Positions 14,846 through 22,999 of a DNA stretch of 55,588 nucleotides are shown here, one piece after another. Location of the stretch: the NCBI RefSeq assembly GCF_041677825.1, contig NZ_JBAYPG010000025.1, forward strand, positions 1 through 55,588, given 5' to 3'. Numbering within the stretch: position 1 is the first letter of the stretch; each line of letters opens with the position of its first letter. The DNA is from Castellaniella sp041677825 (lineage in GTDB: Bacteria; Pseudomonadota; Gammaproteobacteria; Burkholderiales; Burkholderiaceae_B). A program made the translations under genes and the position numbers. A model generated the notes under the pieces. That model was given only the letters and a program-made list of their open reading frames with translations, searched no databases and was not told where the DNA came from.

Positions 14846-15212
14846 CGCCGGCGCTGCGTTTCGGCAACGGACGCGCCGCCTCGGCCGGGCTGCCGGCCGT
14901 CGGGCCATCGGCATCCTCGGGCAGTGCGGCATTGTCGGTAGTCTGCAACTGGTTGCTTTCTGCAAAATCACATGCAAATTTCCAGGCCAGGGGTTCGATA
15001 TCGCGCAGCCGATGATCGACCACCACGCAGGGCAAACCATCCAGGGTACGGGGAAACGCATACGGCGAATAGGACAGCGGGTTGTACAACGAACCCGCAG
15101 GCCGGAACCGGGACAGCACCCCGGCCAGGCGCTCGGCCCAGTCGCTTGGGCGGAAGCGTTGACCCTGAAGGGTCTTGCCGTGGATGATGAAATGATGTGA
15201 GGGCTGGGGCAT
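14838..15212 (-). CDS. DUF3579 family protein
   Basis: A 124-residue protein. The conserved core, about residues 5-85, reads FIIHGKTLQGQRFRPSDWAE, then YNPLSYSPYAFPRTLDG and PCVVVDHRLRDIEPLAWKF, matching the DUF3579 family of beta-proteobacteria, commonly found next to argF. No enzymatic motif or signal peptide is visible. The C-terminal 35 residues are low-complexity and partly encoded by the tandem repeat that follows argG. The ATG at 15212 starts at the family's usual N-terminus. It diverges from argF with a 130-base spacer. Confidence 0.8.
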   Translation of the reverse strand: MPQPSHHFIIHGKTLQGQRFRPSDWAERLAGVLSRFRPAGSLYNPLSYSPYAFPRTLDGLPCVVVDHRLRDIEPLAWKFACDFAESNQLQTTDNAALPEDADGPTAGSPAEAARPLPKRSAGAG

Positions 15213-15342
15213 ACGGGTTCCATGGCTGGGGCAGGCCCGATGTGAACGGGGGCCGCCTGCCCACGTGGCGCATTGTATCCGATTGGCGTTTTGCGCGGAC
15301 CCAGGGTGCAGGGTAAGATGCTGTTTTTGCTTCGAGTGTCTC

Positions 15343-16284
15343 ATGCCTGCTGCCCAAGACCCTGGCCCGCTGCGCCATTTCCTGCAATTGCGTGACTTCT
15401 CTGCCAAAGAGATCCTGTACGTCATCGAGCGGGCCCGTCTCATCAAAGACAAGTTCAAGCGCTACCAGCCACACCACACGCTGCACGATCGCAATCTTGC
15501 CATGGTGTTCGAAAAGGCAAGCACCCGTACCCGGGTGTCGTTCGAGGCCGGCATGTATCAGTTGGGCGGGTCCGTCATTTACCTGACGACCGAAGGCTCA
15601 CAACTGGGCCGTGCCGAGCCGATCGAGGACACGGCGCGTGTCATTTCCCGCATGGTCGATCTGGTCATGATCCGCACCTTCGAGCAGACCCGTATCGAGC
15701 GCTTTGCCGCGCATTCCAGGGTGCCGGTCATCAATGGCCTCACCAATGAGTATCATCCGTGCCAGATTCTGGCCGACGTGCTCACGTTCGTCGAACATTG
15801 TGGTGCCATTGCCGGCAAGACGGTCGCCTGGATCGGTGATGCCAACAACATGGCCTATACCTGGCTCCAGGCCGCAGAACTGCTGGGCTTCACCCTGCAC
15901 GTGTCGGGCCCGCCGGGCTACAGGCTCGATCCACTGCGCGCAGGGGATGTCGGCCCGGCCACGCTGCGTGAATTCGATGACCCGCTCGAGGCCTGCAAGG
16001 ATGCAGATCTGGTCACGACCGACGTCTGGACCAGCATGGGCTACGAGGCCGAAAATGAGACGCGTCGGCGCGCTTTTGCCGATTGGTGCGTCGATGCGCG
16101 CATGATGAAGGCGGCGCGCCCCGAGGCCTTGTTCATGCATTGTCTGCCGGCCCACCGGGGCGAGGAAGTCAGCGCCGATGTCATCGACGGGCCCCAGAGC
16201 GTGGTCTGGGACGAGGCCGAAAATCGGCTGCATGCGCAGAAAGCGCTCATGGAGTTCCTGTTGCTGGGCTGGCAGCAGGCATGA
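15343..16284 (+). CDS. argF: ornithine carbamoyltransferase
   Basis: Makes citrulline from ornithine and carbamoyl phosphate in arginine synthesis. The 313-residue chain shows STRTRVSF for carbamoyl-phosphate binding (about residue 59), the HPCQILAD motif (about 138), and HCLPAHRG with the catalytic cysteine (about 266), which together specify the anabolic OTCase. The ATG at 15343 (MPAAQDPGP) is placed as in beta-proteobacterial homologues. A bidirectional hairpin separates it from the convergent rpsT gene. Together with argG it supplies two consecutive steps of the pathway. Confidence 0.97.
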   Translation: MPAAQDPGPLRHFLQLRDFSAKEILYVIERARLIKDKFKRYQPHHTLHDRNLAMVFEKASTRTRVSFEAGMYQLGGSVIYLTTEGSQLGRAEPIEDTARVISRMVDLVMIRTFEQTRIERFAAHSRVPVINGLTNEYHPCQILADVLTFVEHCGAIAGKTVAWIGDANNMAYTWLQAAELLGFTLHVSGPPGYRLDPLRAGDVGPATLREFDDPLEACKDADLVTTDVWTSMGYEAENETRRRAFADWCVDARMMKAARPEALFMHCLPAHRGEEVSADVIDGPQSVVWDEAENRLHAQKALMEFLLLGWQQA

Positions 16285-16308
16285 AAAAGGTGCCGTATGG
16301 CACCCTTT
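16285..16308. terminator. bidirectional terminator between argF and rpsT
   Basis: The stem GGTGCC / GGCACC (16289-16294 / 16299-16304) with a four-base loop is flanked by AAAAA on the left and CTTT on the right, so either strand gives a hairpin followed by Us. It begins at the argF stop codon and sits 28 bases from the rpsT stop. Confidence 0.75.
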
Positions 16309-16335
16309 GACCCCGCGGAAAGCAGCAGGTGTGGC

Positions 16336-16599
16336 TCAGGCCATGGTCTTGATGGCGGCCGACAGGCGGCTTTTGTGCCGTGCAGCCTTATTCTTGTGGA
16401 TGATGTTCTTGTCTGCCACGCGGTCGATCACGCTGGTGGTCTTCTGGAAGACTTCGTTGGCGGCGGCCTGATCGCCTTTTTCGATGGCCTGGCGGACACG
16501 CTTGATGGCCGTGCGCATCATCGAGCGCATGCTGGCATTGTGTTTGTTCAGGGCGACCGCCTGGCGGGCGCGTTTGCGTGCTTGTGCAGAGTTGGCCAT
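16336..16599 (-). CDS. rpsT: 30S ribosomal protein S20
   Basis: An 87-residue, very basic, all-helical protein that binds 16S rRNA early in 30S assembly. It starts MANSAQARKRARQA and contains ALNKHNASMRSMMRTAIKRV and HKNKAARHKSRLSAAI, the standard S20 pattern. The ATG at 16599 follows the promoter gap before murJ; the longer upstream frame does not look like coding sequence. rpsT is usually controlled by S20 feedback on its own message, but no leader structure is obvious to me. It converges with argF and lies head-to-tail after murJ, 49 bases away. Confidence 0.96.
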   Translation of the reverse strand: MANSAQARKRARQAVALNKHNASMRSMMRTAIKRVRQAIEKGDQAAANEVFQKTTSVIDRVADKNIIHKNKAARHKSRLSAAIKTMA

Positions 16600-16648
16600 G
16601 GGTGTGTGACTATGTCCGGGGTGGGTGAAATAAAACCAGCATTCTATG

Positions 16649-18202
16649 CTATACGGGCTTGCGTGTAAAGTCGCGCAGCCTGAACCCGCAGGTGATGAGC
16701 AGGGCAAAATAAATCAGCGCCGCGGCCACCACCACAAGCAGCAGCCAGGCTGCCCGGTGCAGGGGCGTCGCGCCCAGGGCGATCCAGTCGAACTGTGTCT
16801 GCACCCACAGCAGGAAACCCACCATGGCCAGCAATGCCGGCAGCATGCGCAACATGAACCGGGGCCAGCCAGCCTGAGGCTGGTACAGCTTGCGCCGGCG
16901 CAGCAGGACCACCAGGCTCAGCGCATTGACGCTGGCGCCCAGACCGATCGACAGCGCGAGCCCGGCGTGTGCCAGCCAGGGAACGAACGCCAGATTCATC
17001 AATTGGGTGAAGATCAGCACGAATATGGCAATGCGCACGGGCGTGCGGATATCCTGCTTGGCATAAAAGCCGGGGGCCAGGATCTTGATCGCGAGCAATC
17101 CCAGCAAACCGACTGCGTAGGCCATGACGGCCACCCGCGTCTGGGCCACGTCCGTTGCCGTGAAGGCGCCGTAGTTGAACAGGGTGGCCACCAATCCGTC
17201 TGCGAGCAAGGCGAGCCCCAGGGCAGCGGGTATGCCCAGCAGCAGCACCAGGCGCAGCCCCCAGTCGAGCAAGGCGTTGTAGGCGTCGTGATCCTGCCGG
17301 GCATGGGCGGCGGACAAGGTCGGCAGCAGCACGGTGCCCAGAGCCACGCCCAGCAGAGCGGTGGGAAACTCCATCAGGCGGTCGGCAAACGAGAGCCAGG
17401 TGACGCTGCCCGGTGCCAGCCAGGTGGCAATATTTGTATTGATCAGCAGCGACAGCTGCGCAACCGAGACCCCGAGGATGGCCGGAACCATCTGCCGCAT
17501 GATGCGGTGCACGGTGCTGTCGCGCCAGGCCTCGAGAATGCCGACCGGACGCGGCAGCAGGCCCAGCCTGGCCAGTGCGGCCCATTGCACGCCGAACTGC
17601 AGCAGCCCGCCCACGATGACGCCGATGGCGAGTGCGTGAATCGGCTGCTCGACGTGTTGCGCGAGCAGCAGACTGGTCGCCATCATCGATATGTTCAGCA
17701 GCACCGGTGTCAGGGCGGGTACCGCAAAGCGGCTGAAGGTGTTCAGGACGCCGGATGCGAAGGCCACCAATGACATGCAGATGATGTACGGGAACATCAA
17801 CCGGGTCATCCAGATGGCCTCGCTGAATTCTTCAGCGCGGCTGGCTTCGCGCAGGCCGGTGGCAATGGCCGTTACCACCCACGGCGCAGCCAGCATGCCG
17901 GCCAGCGTCACCGCACACAGGGTCAGGAACAGCAATACGGCGACGCGGTCAAGCAGTCGATGCAGGGCCTGGCGGCTGCCGCGTGCGTGGACTTCACCCA
18001 GGATGGGTACGAAGGCCTGGGAAAATGCACCCTCGGCAAACAGCCGGCGCAACAGGTTGGGGATGCGGAATGCGACCCAGAAAGCGTCCGTGATGGCCCC
18101 CGCGCCGAAGAGGCTGGCGATGATCACATCGCGCAGCATGCCACTGATGCGGGAAACGAAAGTCAGGCTGCTGACCGTGGCAGCCGAGCGCAGCAGCCCC
18201 AT
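16649..18202 (-). CDS. murJ: lipid II flippase MurJ (MviN)
   Basis: A 517-residue polytopic membrane protein of the MOP superfamily that flips the peptidoglycan precursor lipid II across the inner membrane. It opens with LTFVSRISGMLRDVIIASLFGAG (quoted in part), the typical MviN start with the conserved Arg residues, and has about 14 hydrophobic segments, including FALLITCG near the end. RIPNLLRRLFAEGAFSQAF is the second family hallmark. It starts six bases after the SDR gene stop, so the two are probably one transcript. Its position before rpsT matches gene order known in Burkholderiales. Confidence 0.96.
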   Translation of the reverse strand: MGLLRSAATVSSLTFVSRISGMLRDVIIASLFGAGAITDAFWVAFRIPNLLRRLFAEGAFSQAFVPILGEVHARGSRQALHRLLDRVAVLLFLTLCAVTLAGMLAAPWVVTAIATGLREASRAEEFSEAIWMTRLMFPYIICMSLVAFASGVLNTFSRFAVPALTPVLLNISMMATSLLLAQHVEQPIHALAIGVIVGGLLQFGVQWAALARLGLLPRPVGILEAWRDSTVHRIMRQMVPAILGVSVAQLSLLINTNIATWLAPGSVTWLSFADRLMEFPTALLGVALGTVLLPTLSAAHARQDHDAYNALLDWGLRLVLLLGIPAALGLALLADGLVATLFNYGAFTATDVAQTRVAVMAYAVGLLGLLAIKILAPGFYAKQDIRTPVRIAIFVLIFTQLMNLAFVPWLAHAGLALSIGLGASVNALSLVVLLRRRKLYQPQAGWPRFMLRMLPALLAMVGFLLWVQTQFDWIALGATPLHRAAWLLLVVVAAALIYFALLITCGFRLRDFTRKPV

Positions 18203-18208
18203 CGGGAC

Positions 18209-18967
18209 CTATTTGGGGGCCATGCGGATGGCGCCATCGAGACGGATGGTTTCCCCGTTGAGCATGTCGTTGTCGAAGATGGACAGTACGAGCCTGGCGT
18301 AGTCTTCGGGGCGGCCAAGGCGCGAGGGAAAAGGCACGCTGGCAGCCAGCGAATCCTGAACCTCCTGGGGCATGTTGAACAGCATGGGCGTGCCGAAGAT
18401 GCCCGGTGCGATGGTCATGCAGCGAATGCCACTGCGCGACAGGTCGCGGGCGATCGCCAATGTCATGCCCACCACGCCGGCCTTGGAGGCGGAATAGGCG
18501 CTTTGGCCGATCTGGCCATCGTAGGCAGCGACCGATGCGGTGTTGATCAGCACACCGCGCTCGCCTGTGGCCTGTGGCTCGTTGCCGGTCATGGCCTGTG
18601 CCGCCAGGCGGGACATGTTGAATGTACCGATGAGATTGATGTCGATCACGCGTCGAAAGAGGGTGAGATCGTGCGCGCCCTGTTTGCCCACGATGCGGGC
18701 GGCCGGCGCGATCCCGGCACAATTGACCAGGCCACGCAGGGTCCCCAGGGCCGCGGCGGCTTCGACCGCCTTGCTCGCGTCGGCTTCGGATGTGACGTCA
18801 CAGTGCACGTAAGTCTGACCAAGTTCGCTGGCCAGGGCCTGGCCTGCCTCGTCCTGCACATCGGCCAGTACGACGCGGGCACCCTGTGCCACGAGGGCTC
18901 GGGCGGTACCGGCGCCCAGGCCGGATGCGCCTCCGGTGACCAGTATGACTTGATTCTTGATATCCAT
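18209..18967 (-). CDS. SDR-family 3-hydroxyacyl-CoA dehydrogenase-like
   Basis: A 252-residue short-chain dehydrogenase resembling type II 3-hydroxyacyl-CoA dehydrogenases (HSD17B10-like). TGGASGLGAGTARAL binds NAD, with VNCAGIAPA in the middle, Ser in NTASVAAYDGQIGQ, YSASKAGV as the Tyr/Lys pair and PGIFGTPML downstream. It ends in MLNGETIRLDGAIRM as that subgroup does. Likely role: oxidation of 3-hydroxyacyl-CoA in fatty- or amino-acid breakdown. The ATG at 18967 has GGAG ten bases before it. adk follows upstream in the same direction only 17 bases away, and murJ is downstream. Confidence 0.88.
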   Translation of the reverse strand: MDIKNQVILVTGGASGLGAGTARALVAQGARVVLADVQDEAGQALASELGQTYVHCDVTSEADASKAVEAAAALGTLRGLVNCAGIAPAARIVGKQGAHDLTLFRRVIDINLIGTFNMSRLAAQAMTGNEPQATGERGVLINTASVAAYDGQIGQSAYSASKAGVVGMTLAIARDLSRSGIRCMTIAPGIFGTPMLFNMPQEVQDSLAASVPFPSRLGRPEDYARLVLSIFDNDMLNGETIRLDGAIRMAPK

Positions 18968-18984
18968 GGATTTTGACTCCTGTG

Positions 18985-19653
18985 TCAGGCGGATTGGCGG
19001 GGGCGCAGGATGGCGAAAATGCGCGAGCGGATTTCGTCCACGCTGCCGACCCCGGAGATTCTTGCGTAATGGGGCGCTTCGTTGGCGCCGGATGCGGCCC
19101 ATCCGGAATAATAGTCAACCAGCGGGCGGGTCTGTTCGCGGTAGACCGAGAGGCGGTGACGCACGGTGTCTTCACGGTCATCATCGCGCTGGATGAGCGG
19201 CTCGCCGGTTTCGTCGTCCTGGCCCTCGATGCGCGGTGGGTTGAACCGGGTGTGATAGGTCCGGCCACTGGGCAGATGCACGCGACGCCCGCTCATGCGC
19301 TCGATGATGTCGTCTTCGGGGACGGCGATTTCGATCACGTAGTCCAGGGTGATGCCCGCCGCTTTCAGGGCATCGGCCTGCGGAATCGTACGCGGAAAGC
19401 CATCGAACAGGTAGCCTGCCTGGCAGTCGGGCTGCTGCAGGCGATCCCGCACCAGACCGATGATGAGGTCATCGGACACCAGTGCACCGCTATCCATCAC
19501 GGCCTTGGCCTTCAGCCCCAGGGGCGTTCCGGCCTTCACCGCGGCTCGCAGCATGTCGCCTGTGGAAATCTGCGGGATGCCGAAGGCCTCGGTGATGAAG
19601 CTTGCCTGAGTACCCTTGCCGGCGCCGGGGGGGCCGAGCAGAATCAAACGCAT
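18985..19653 (-). CDS. adk: adenylate kinase
   Basis: Interconverts ATP + AMP and two ADP in the cytosol. The 222-residue chain has the P-loop MRLILLGPPGAGKGTQA at its N-terminus, the AMP-binding STGDMLR, DGFPRTIPQ, and a long LID domain (GRRVHLPSGRTYH to DDREDTVRHR) without the four zinc cysteines, as in other proteobacterial long-form kinases. The ATG at 19653 is fixed by the Walker motif. It is in line with kdsB upstream and the SDR gene downstream. Confidence 0.97.
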   Translation of the reverse strand: MRLILLGPPGAGKGTQASFITEAFGIPQISTGDMLRAAVKAGTPLGLKAKAVMDSGALVSDDLIIGLVRDRLQQPDCQAGYLFDGFPRTIPQADALKAAGITLDYVIEIAVPEDDIIERMSGRRVHLPSGRTYHTRFNPPRIEGQDDETGEPLIQRDDDREDTVRHRLSVYREQTRPLVDYYSGWAASGANEAPHYARISGVGSVDEIRSRIFAILRPRQSA

Positions 19654-19762
19654 GATGTCCTCCGTTGGGGTCGAATCAAGTGCCCGATTATGCCGCATTG
19701 CAACAAATTGTGCATGATTTTTTGTGCGGCTGCCCGGGCGCCGGGTGAGCGGGGCCACTGGC

Positions 19763-20542
19763 TCAGCCAGGTGGCGCGGTGACTGCTTGAGCAAGAATTT
19801 TGCGTACGCGCTCGAGATCTTCGGCGGTATCGATCCCGGGGGTGGGCGGGTGTTTGACCGTATGCACCAGTATCGTGTGGCCCTGTTCGAGGGCGCGCAG
19901 TTGCTCGAGCGATTCGAACTGCTCGAGCTGGCCGGCGGGCAAGCCGGGAAACTGCCGCAGAAAGCCGGCACGGTACGCATACAGCCCGATATGATGCCAG
20001 GCGGGCAGGCCGCTGGCCAGGCACTTGCGGCCATCGGCCAGTGCGTCGCGTGCCCAGGGGATTGGGGCGCGTGAAAAATACAGGGCGCGTGCGCCCGCGC
20101 CACAGACCACCTTGACGACATTCGGGTTGAACAGGGCTTCGGCATCGGCGATCGGTGCGGCACAGGTTGCCATGGCGGCCTCGGTGTGCCGCGCGAGCAA
20201 TTGCGCCACTGCGTCGATGAGGGTGGGTTCGATCAGGGGTTCATCGCCCTGGACGTTGACGACGATGTCGCCATCGGGCAGACGCAGCCGCCGGGTGACC
20301 TCGGCGAGCCGGTCGGTGCCGGTTGCATGATCCGGCCGGGTGAGCATGCACTCGATGTGGTGCGCCTGCACCGTCTGCTGGATGGTCGGGTCATCGGTTG
20401 CCACCAGCACCCGTCGGGCCTGTGATCGCGCCGCCTGCCGGGCTGTACGCACGACCATGGGCAGACCGCCGAGATCCAGCAGGGGCTTTCCCGGCAGGCG
20501 CGTGGACGCGGCCCGCGCCGGGATCACGACCAGAAAGTTCAT
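19763..20542 (-). CDS. kdsB: 3-deoxy-manno-octulosonate cytidylyltransferase
   Basis: Activates KDO with CTP to CMP-KDO for lipopolysaccharide core synthesis. The 259-residue nucleotidyltransferase begins FLVVIPARAASTRLPGKPLL, the nucleotide-binding signature, and carries VNVQGDEPLIEP for metal binding and DHATGTDRLAEV. Its start overlaps the stop of the upstream Trm112-like gene by four bases (20539-20542), so translation is probably coupled. It belongs to the lpxK-kdsB lipid A/LPS block. Confidence 0.97.
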   Translation of the reverse strand: MNFLVVIPARAASTRLPGKPLLDLGGLPMVVRTARQAARSQARRVLVATDDPTIQQTVQAHHIECMLTRPDHATGTDRLAEVTRRLRLPDGDIVVNVQGDEPLIEPTLIDAVAQLLARHTEAAMATCAAPIADAEALFNPNVVKVVCGAGARALYFSRAPIPWARDALADGRKCLASGLPAWHHIGLYAYRAGFLRQFPGLPAGQLEQFESLEQLRALEQGHTILVHTVKHPPTPGIDTAEDLERVRKILAQAVTAPPG

Positions 20543-20724
20543 GCGGGTGTATCGGGTTCGGCCTGCAGTGACCGGGCCTGTTGTGGCAGCAGGATGGGCA
20601 CGCCGTCCTGGATGGGGTAGGCCAGATGTTCGGCACCGCAGACCAGTTCGTCGTGTCCGCGGTCATGACGCAATGGCCCCTTGCACGATGGGCAAACGAG
20701 AATCTGCAGCAGGCGGGTTTCCAT
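20539..20724 (-). CDS. Trm112 / YcaR-like zinc-ribbon-type small protein
   Basis: A 61-residue protein starting METRLLQILVCPSCKGPL and continuing ELVCGAEHLAYPIQDGVPIL, the Trm112 family pattern (DUF343). In bacteria it sits, as here, between lpxK and kdsB. Trm112 in other domains activates methyltransferases; the bacterial role is not settled. Only the first CxxC is complete; the second zinc pair is reduced to one cysteine, as in many bacterial members. ATG 20724 is chosen over an upstream ATG because it begins the conserved core. Confidence 0.88.
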   Translation of the reverse strand: METRLLQILVCPSCKGPLRHDRGHDELVCGAEHLAYPIQDGVPILLPQQARSLQAEPDTPA

Positions 20725-20769
20725 GGTGGGCAATGGGGCGCCATGACGGCGCATCAAAGGGCAAAACCC

Positions 20770-21984
20770 CTATTCTAATGCCTGCGCATCGGGTTGTGGG
20801 CGCGGCTTGCCCGCCGCGATCCGATCGAGCCGGGCGAGTACATCCGCCATCCAGGCGGCGGGTGCAAAGGCCGGCTGCGCGTGTATGACCCACAGACGTT
20901 CGTCGTATGGCGGCCGACATTTGATGGCGTCCTTGGTGGTCAGCAGGATGGGGCCTGGCGGTAGCCGCGCCAGGTCTGCGCCGGAGAGCAAGCCGTGGTC
21001 GGGTGGCGCCAGTGTGTCCTGCAAGACCAGCCCCTGGCCCCGCAACATGGAAAAGAAGCGCTGTGGCTGGCCGATGCCCGCCACGGCGCTGACGGCCTGC
21101 CCCGAGTATTGCTCGCGCCACACGGCCCACGATTGCTTGAGGCCGCTGCCCAGATGCTCTGCGCATGCGGCACGCAAGTGCATGTTCACACGCCTGCAGG
21201 TGTGCTCGTGGCCCGCGGCTGGGTCCGCGGACTCATGGCCTGGTGCACGCTGGTCTGTGGATGCGCCCTGATCTGGCGCAGGCTGGTGTCCGCGCGCATC
21301 ATGGCCTGGCGCACGCTGGTTTGCGCACGCATCCTGATCTGGTGCGCGCTGGTGTATGGATGCGCCCTGGGCTGGCGGGGCGGTCAGGTGCGTGACGAGC
21401 CAGTCGGCCTGCAGCCGCCGCGTCGCCGGTTCGCGCAGGGGGCCGGCGGGCAGGAGCCGCCCATTGCCGACACCACGTGCATCCTGCACGATGATTTCGA
21501 CGTCGCGCGCCAGGGCGCGATGCTGCAGCCCGTCGTCTGCAATCAGGACGTCCACCTCGGGGCAGGCCGCCAGCAAGGCCTGTGCAGCCAGGGCCCGGCG
21601 TGGATGCACGGCGACCGGGACCCGAGTGGCGGCGTGCAGCAGCGCGGGCTCATCGCCAAGCCAGTGGCTGTCCTGCGCATCTATGCTGAGATGGGGGCGG
21701 GCGCCGATTCGAGTGCCATAGCCGCGGCTGATCAGGCCCGGGTGTCGGCCCTGGCTTTGCAAATAGGCACACAGGGCCTGTGCCAGCGGCGTCTTGCCGG
21801 TACCGCCCACCAGAATGTTGCCGATGACGATGACGGGAACAGGCGCGCGCCAGGCCCTGCGGGACTGGCGCCGCAGGTGTATGCCGGACAGCCAGCCATA
21901 CAGGAAGGACAGGGGCAGCAGCAAGGTGCTGACCGGACCGCGCGTGCTCCAGATGCGGTGCAGGATGTCTTCTGCACGTTTCAC
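20770..21984 (-). CDS. lpxK: tetraacyldisaccharide 4'-kinase with a repeat-rich insertion
   Basis: Phosphorylates the 4' position of the lipid A disaccharide at the inner membrane. The 404-residue chain starts at a GTG overlapping the exbD stop (GTGA). An N-terminal membrane anchor (about 17-35) is followed by the Walker A GNILVGGTGKT at 55-65, LISRGYG at 84-90 and DDGLQH at 150-155; VAGIGQPQRFF and LTTKDAIKC come near the C-terminus. Typical LpxK proteins are about 330-350 residues. The excess is a low-complexity insertion, about residues 207-260, built of QRAP/DQGAS-like units between the two lobes. Catalytic motifs are all present, so it is probably functional. Confidence 0.95.
   Translation of the reverse strand: MKRAEDILHRIWSTRGPVSTLLLPLSFLYGWLSGIHLRRQSRRAWRAPVPVIVIGNILVGGTGKTPLAQALCAYLQSQGRHPGLISRGYGTRIGARPHLSIDAQDSHWLGDEPALLHAATRVPVAVHPRRALAAQALLAACPEVDVLIADDGLQHRALARDVEIIVQDARGVGNGRLLPAGPLREPATRRLQADWLVTHLTAPPAQGASIHQRAPDQDACANQRAPGHDARGHQPAPDQGASTDQRAPGHESADPAAGHEHTCRRVNMHLRAACAEHLGSGLKQSWAVWREQYSGQAVSAVAGIGQPQRFFSMLRGQGLVLQDTLAPPDHGLLSGADLARLPPGPILLTTKDAIKCRPPYDERLWVIHAQPAFAPAAWMADVLARLDRIAAGKPRPQPDAQALE
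21205..21366. repeat. in-frame tandem repeat inside lpxK
   Basis: About 160 bases of imperfect units of roughly 30-33 bases (shared pieces: CTGATCTGG, GCGCACGCTGGT, GGATGCGCCCTG on the plus strand). They encode DQGASTDQRAPG, DQDACANQRAPG and HDARGHQPAP-type segments in LpxK. The unit length is a multiple of three or nearly so, so copy-number change would tend to keep the frame. Confidence 0.75.
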
Positions 21985-22394
21985 GGCCGGGTCTGGGTGA
22001 GGAACTGGATGCGTTCGACATGCGCAAGCCTGGCGGCCTCGAGGGCGCGCACGACTGCGGCATGGCGGGTCTGGGCATCGGCGGCCACGCGCAAGGTGGC
22101 ATCCGGATGCTCTGCGAGCGCGCTCTGCAGATGCTGGGCCAGGTCTTCGTCCGAGCGGATGTCGAGCGCATGGCCACCCAGTGCATACAGGCCCTCCGGG
22201 CTGATGTCGAGCTGGACGATCGTGGCGTTGTCGATGGCTTCGGCCTGGGCCTGGGGCAGGGCGATCCGCAGCTGGGTCTGGCGTGAAAACGACGTGGTGG
22301 CCGCCAGGAAAATCAGTATCACCAGCAGGACGTCGATCAGGGGGATCAGGTTGATCTCCGGAGAATCGTGGCTTTCGCGATGGCTGAAGTTCAT
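21981..22394 (-). CDS. exbD: ExbD/TolR-family biopolymer transport protein
   Basis: A 137-residue protein with one membrane span near the N-terminus (INLIPLIDVLLVILIFLAAT) containing the proton-path Asp of the ExbD/TolR family, and a periplasmic domain. With ExbB it forms a proton-driven stator energising TonB or a related envelope system; no TonB gene is adjacent. Its start overlaps exbB by four bases and its stop overlaps lpxK. Location beside lpxK is usual in beta-proteobacteria. TolR is the alternative name, but the context favours ExbD. Confidence 0.92.
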   Translation of the reverse strand: MNFSHRESHDSPEINLIPLIDVLLVILIFLAATTSFSRQTQLRIALPQAQAEAIDNATIVQLDISPEGLYALGGHALDIRSDEDLAQHLQSALAEHPDATLRVAADAQTRHAAVVRALEAARLAHVERIQFLTQTRP

Positions 22395-22999
22395 GGCGTG
22401 GCACGTCGGCTGATCAGCCGGTTCAGGGTTTCGGCCTCGCGTTCCATCGTGTGCAGGAAGTATTCGACCCGTGAACGGAAGTACCGATGGAATGCCAGGG
22501 CCGGAATGGCGATGAGGATCCCGAAACCGGTGTTGTAGAGCGCAATGGAGATGCCGCGTGCCAGTTGGCTGGGATCGCCGCCTGACGGGTCATAGGAACC
22601 AAAGATCTCTATCATGCCGACCACTGTGCCGAACAAGCCCAGCAAGGGCGCAATGACGGACAAGGTGGCCAGTGCAGGCAGATACCGGTTGAGCCGCCAG
22701 GAGACATCGCGGCCCACGGACTCGATGGCCGACAGGCGCCAGGCGTCGTCCTGATGGCGTTGTGCGGCGACTTCGGCGAGGATGCGGCCCATGGGGCTGC
22801 CCCGCGCAAGACGCAGGATGGTGTCGGGTTCATCCTGCTGACGGCGCACGAGTTCGAGCACTTGCTCGGGCAGGCCCGATGGCATGATCTGGCCGGTGCG
22901 CAGGGCGACGAAACGTTCGATGATGATGGCCAGGGTGATGACTGAACAGGCCACCAGCAGCCAGATCGGCCAGCCGGCCTGTTCGATGATATCGAGCAC
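22391..22999 (-). CDS. exbB: MotA/TolQ/ExbB-family proton channel protein
   Basis: A 202-residue membrane protein with three spans: about 12-30 (WPIWLLVACSVITLAIIIER), about 112-135 (LSVIAPLLGLFGTVVGMI) and about 158-178. The LLGLFGTVVGMI motif is the ExbB/TolQ hallmark. It starts at a GTG preceded by AGGA and leads the exbB-exbD-lpxK-Trm112-kdsB run. The long AT-rich gap upstream presumably holds its promoter. Confidence 0.93.
   Translation of the reverse strand: MLDIIEQAGWPIWLLVACSVITLAIIIERFVALRTGQIMPSGLPEQVLELVRRQQDEPDTILRLARGSPMGRILAEVAAQRHQDDAWRLSAIESVGRDVSWRLNRYLPALATLSVIAPLLGLFGTVVGMIEIFGSYDPSGGDPSQLARGISIALYNTGFGILIAIPALAFHRYFRSRVEYFLHTMEREAETLNRLISRRATP

Noticed and set aside
14735..14941. 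Open frame after argG encoding a Ser/Arg/Gly-rich repeat peptide
   Set aside because: It consists of the tandem repeat and the antisense of DUF3579; no ribosome site and no conserved domain.
16646..17773. Long open frame on the plus strand opposite murJ
   Set aside because: Its residues are dominated by Gln/His/Gly/Arg runs without domains; it is the complement of the strongly supported murJ gene and arises from GC-rich codon use.
21180..21380. Possible CRISPR-like array in the lpxK region
   Set aside because: Units are adjacent and imperfect with no unique spacers of constant length, lie in frame inside lpxK, and no cas genes are near.
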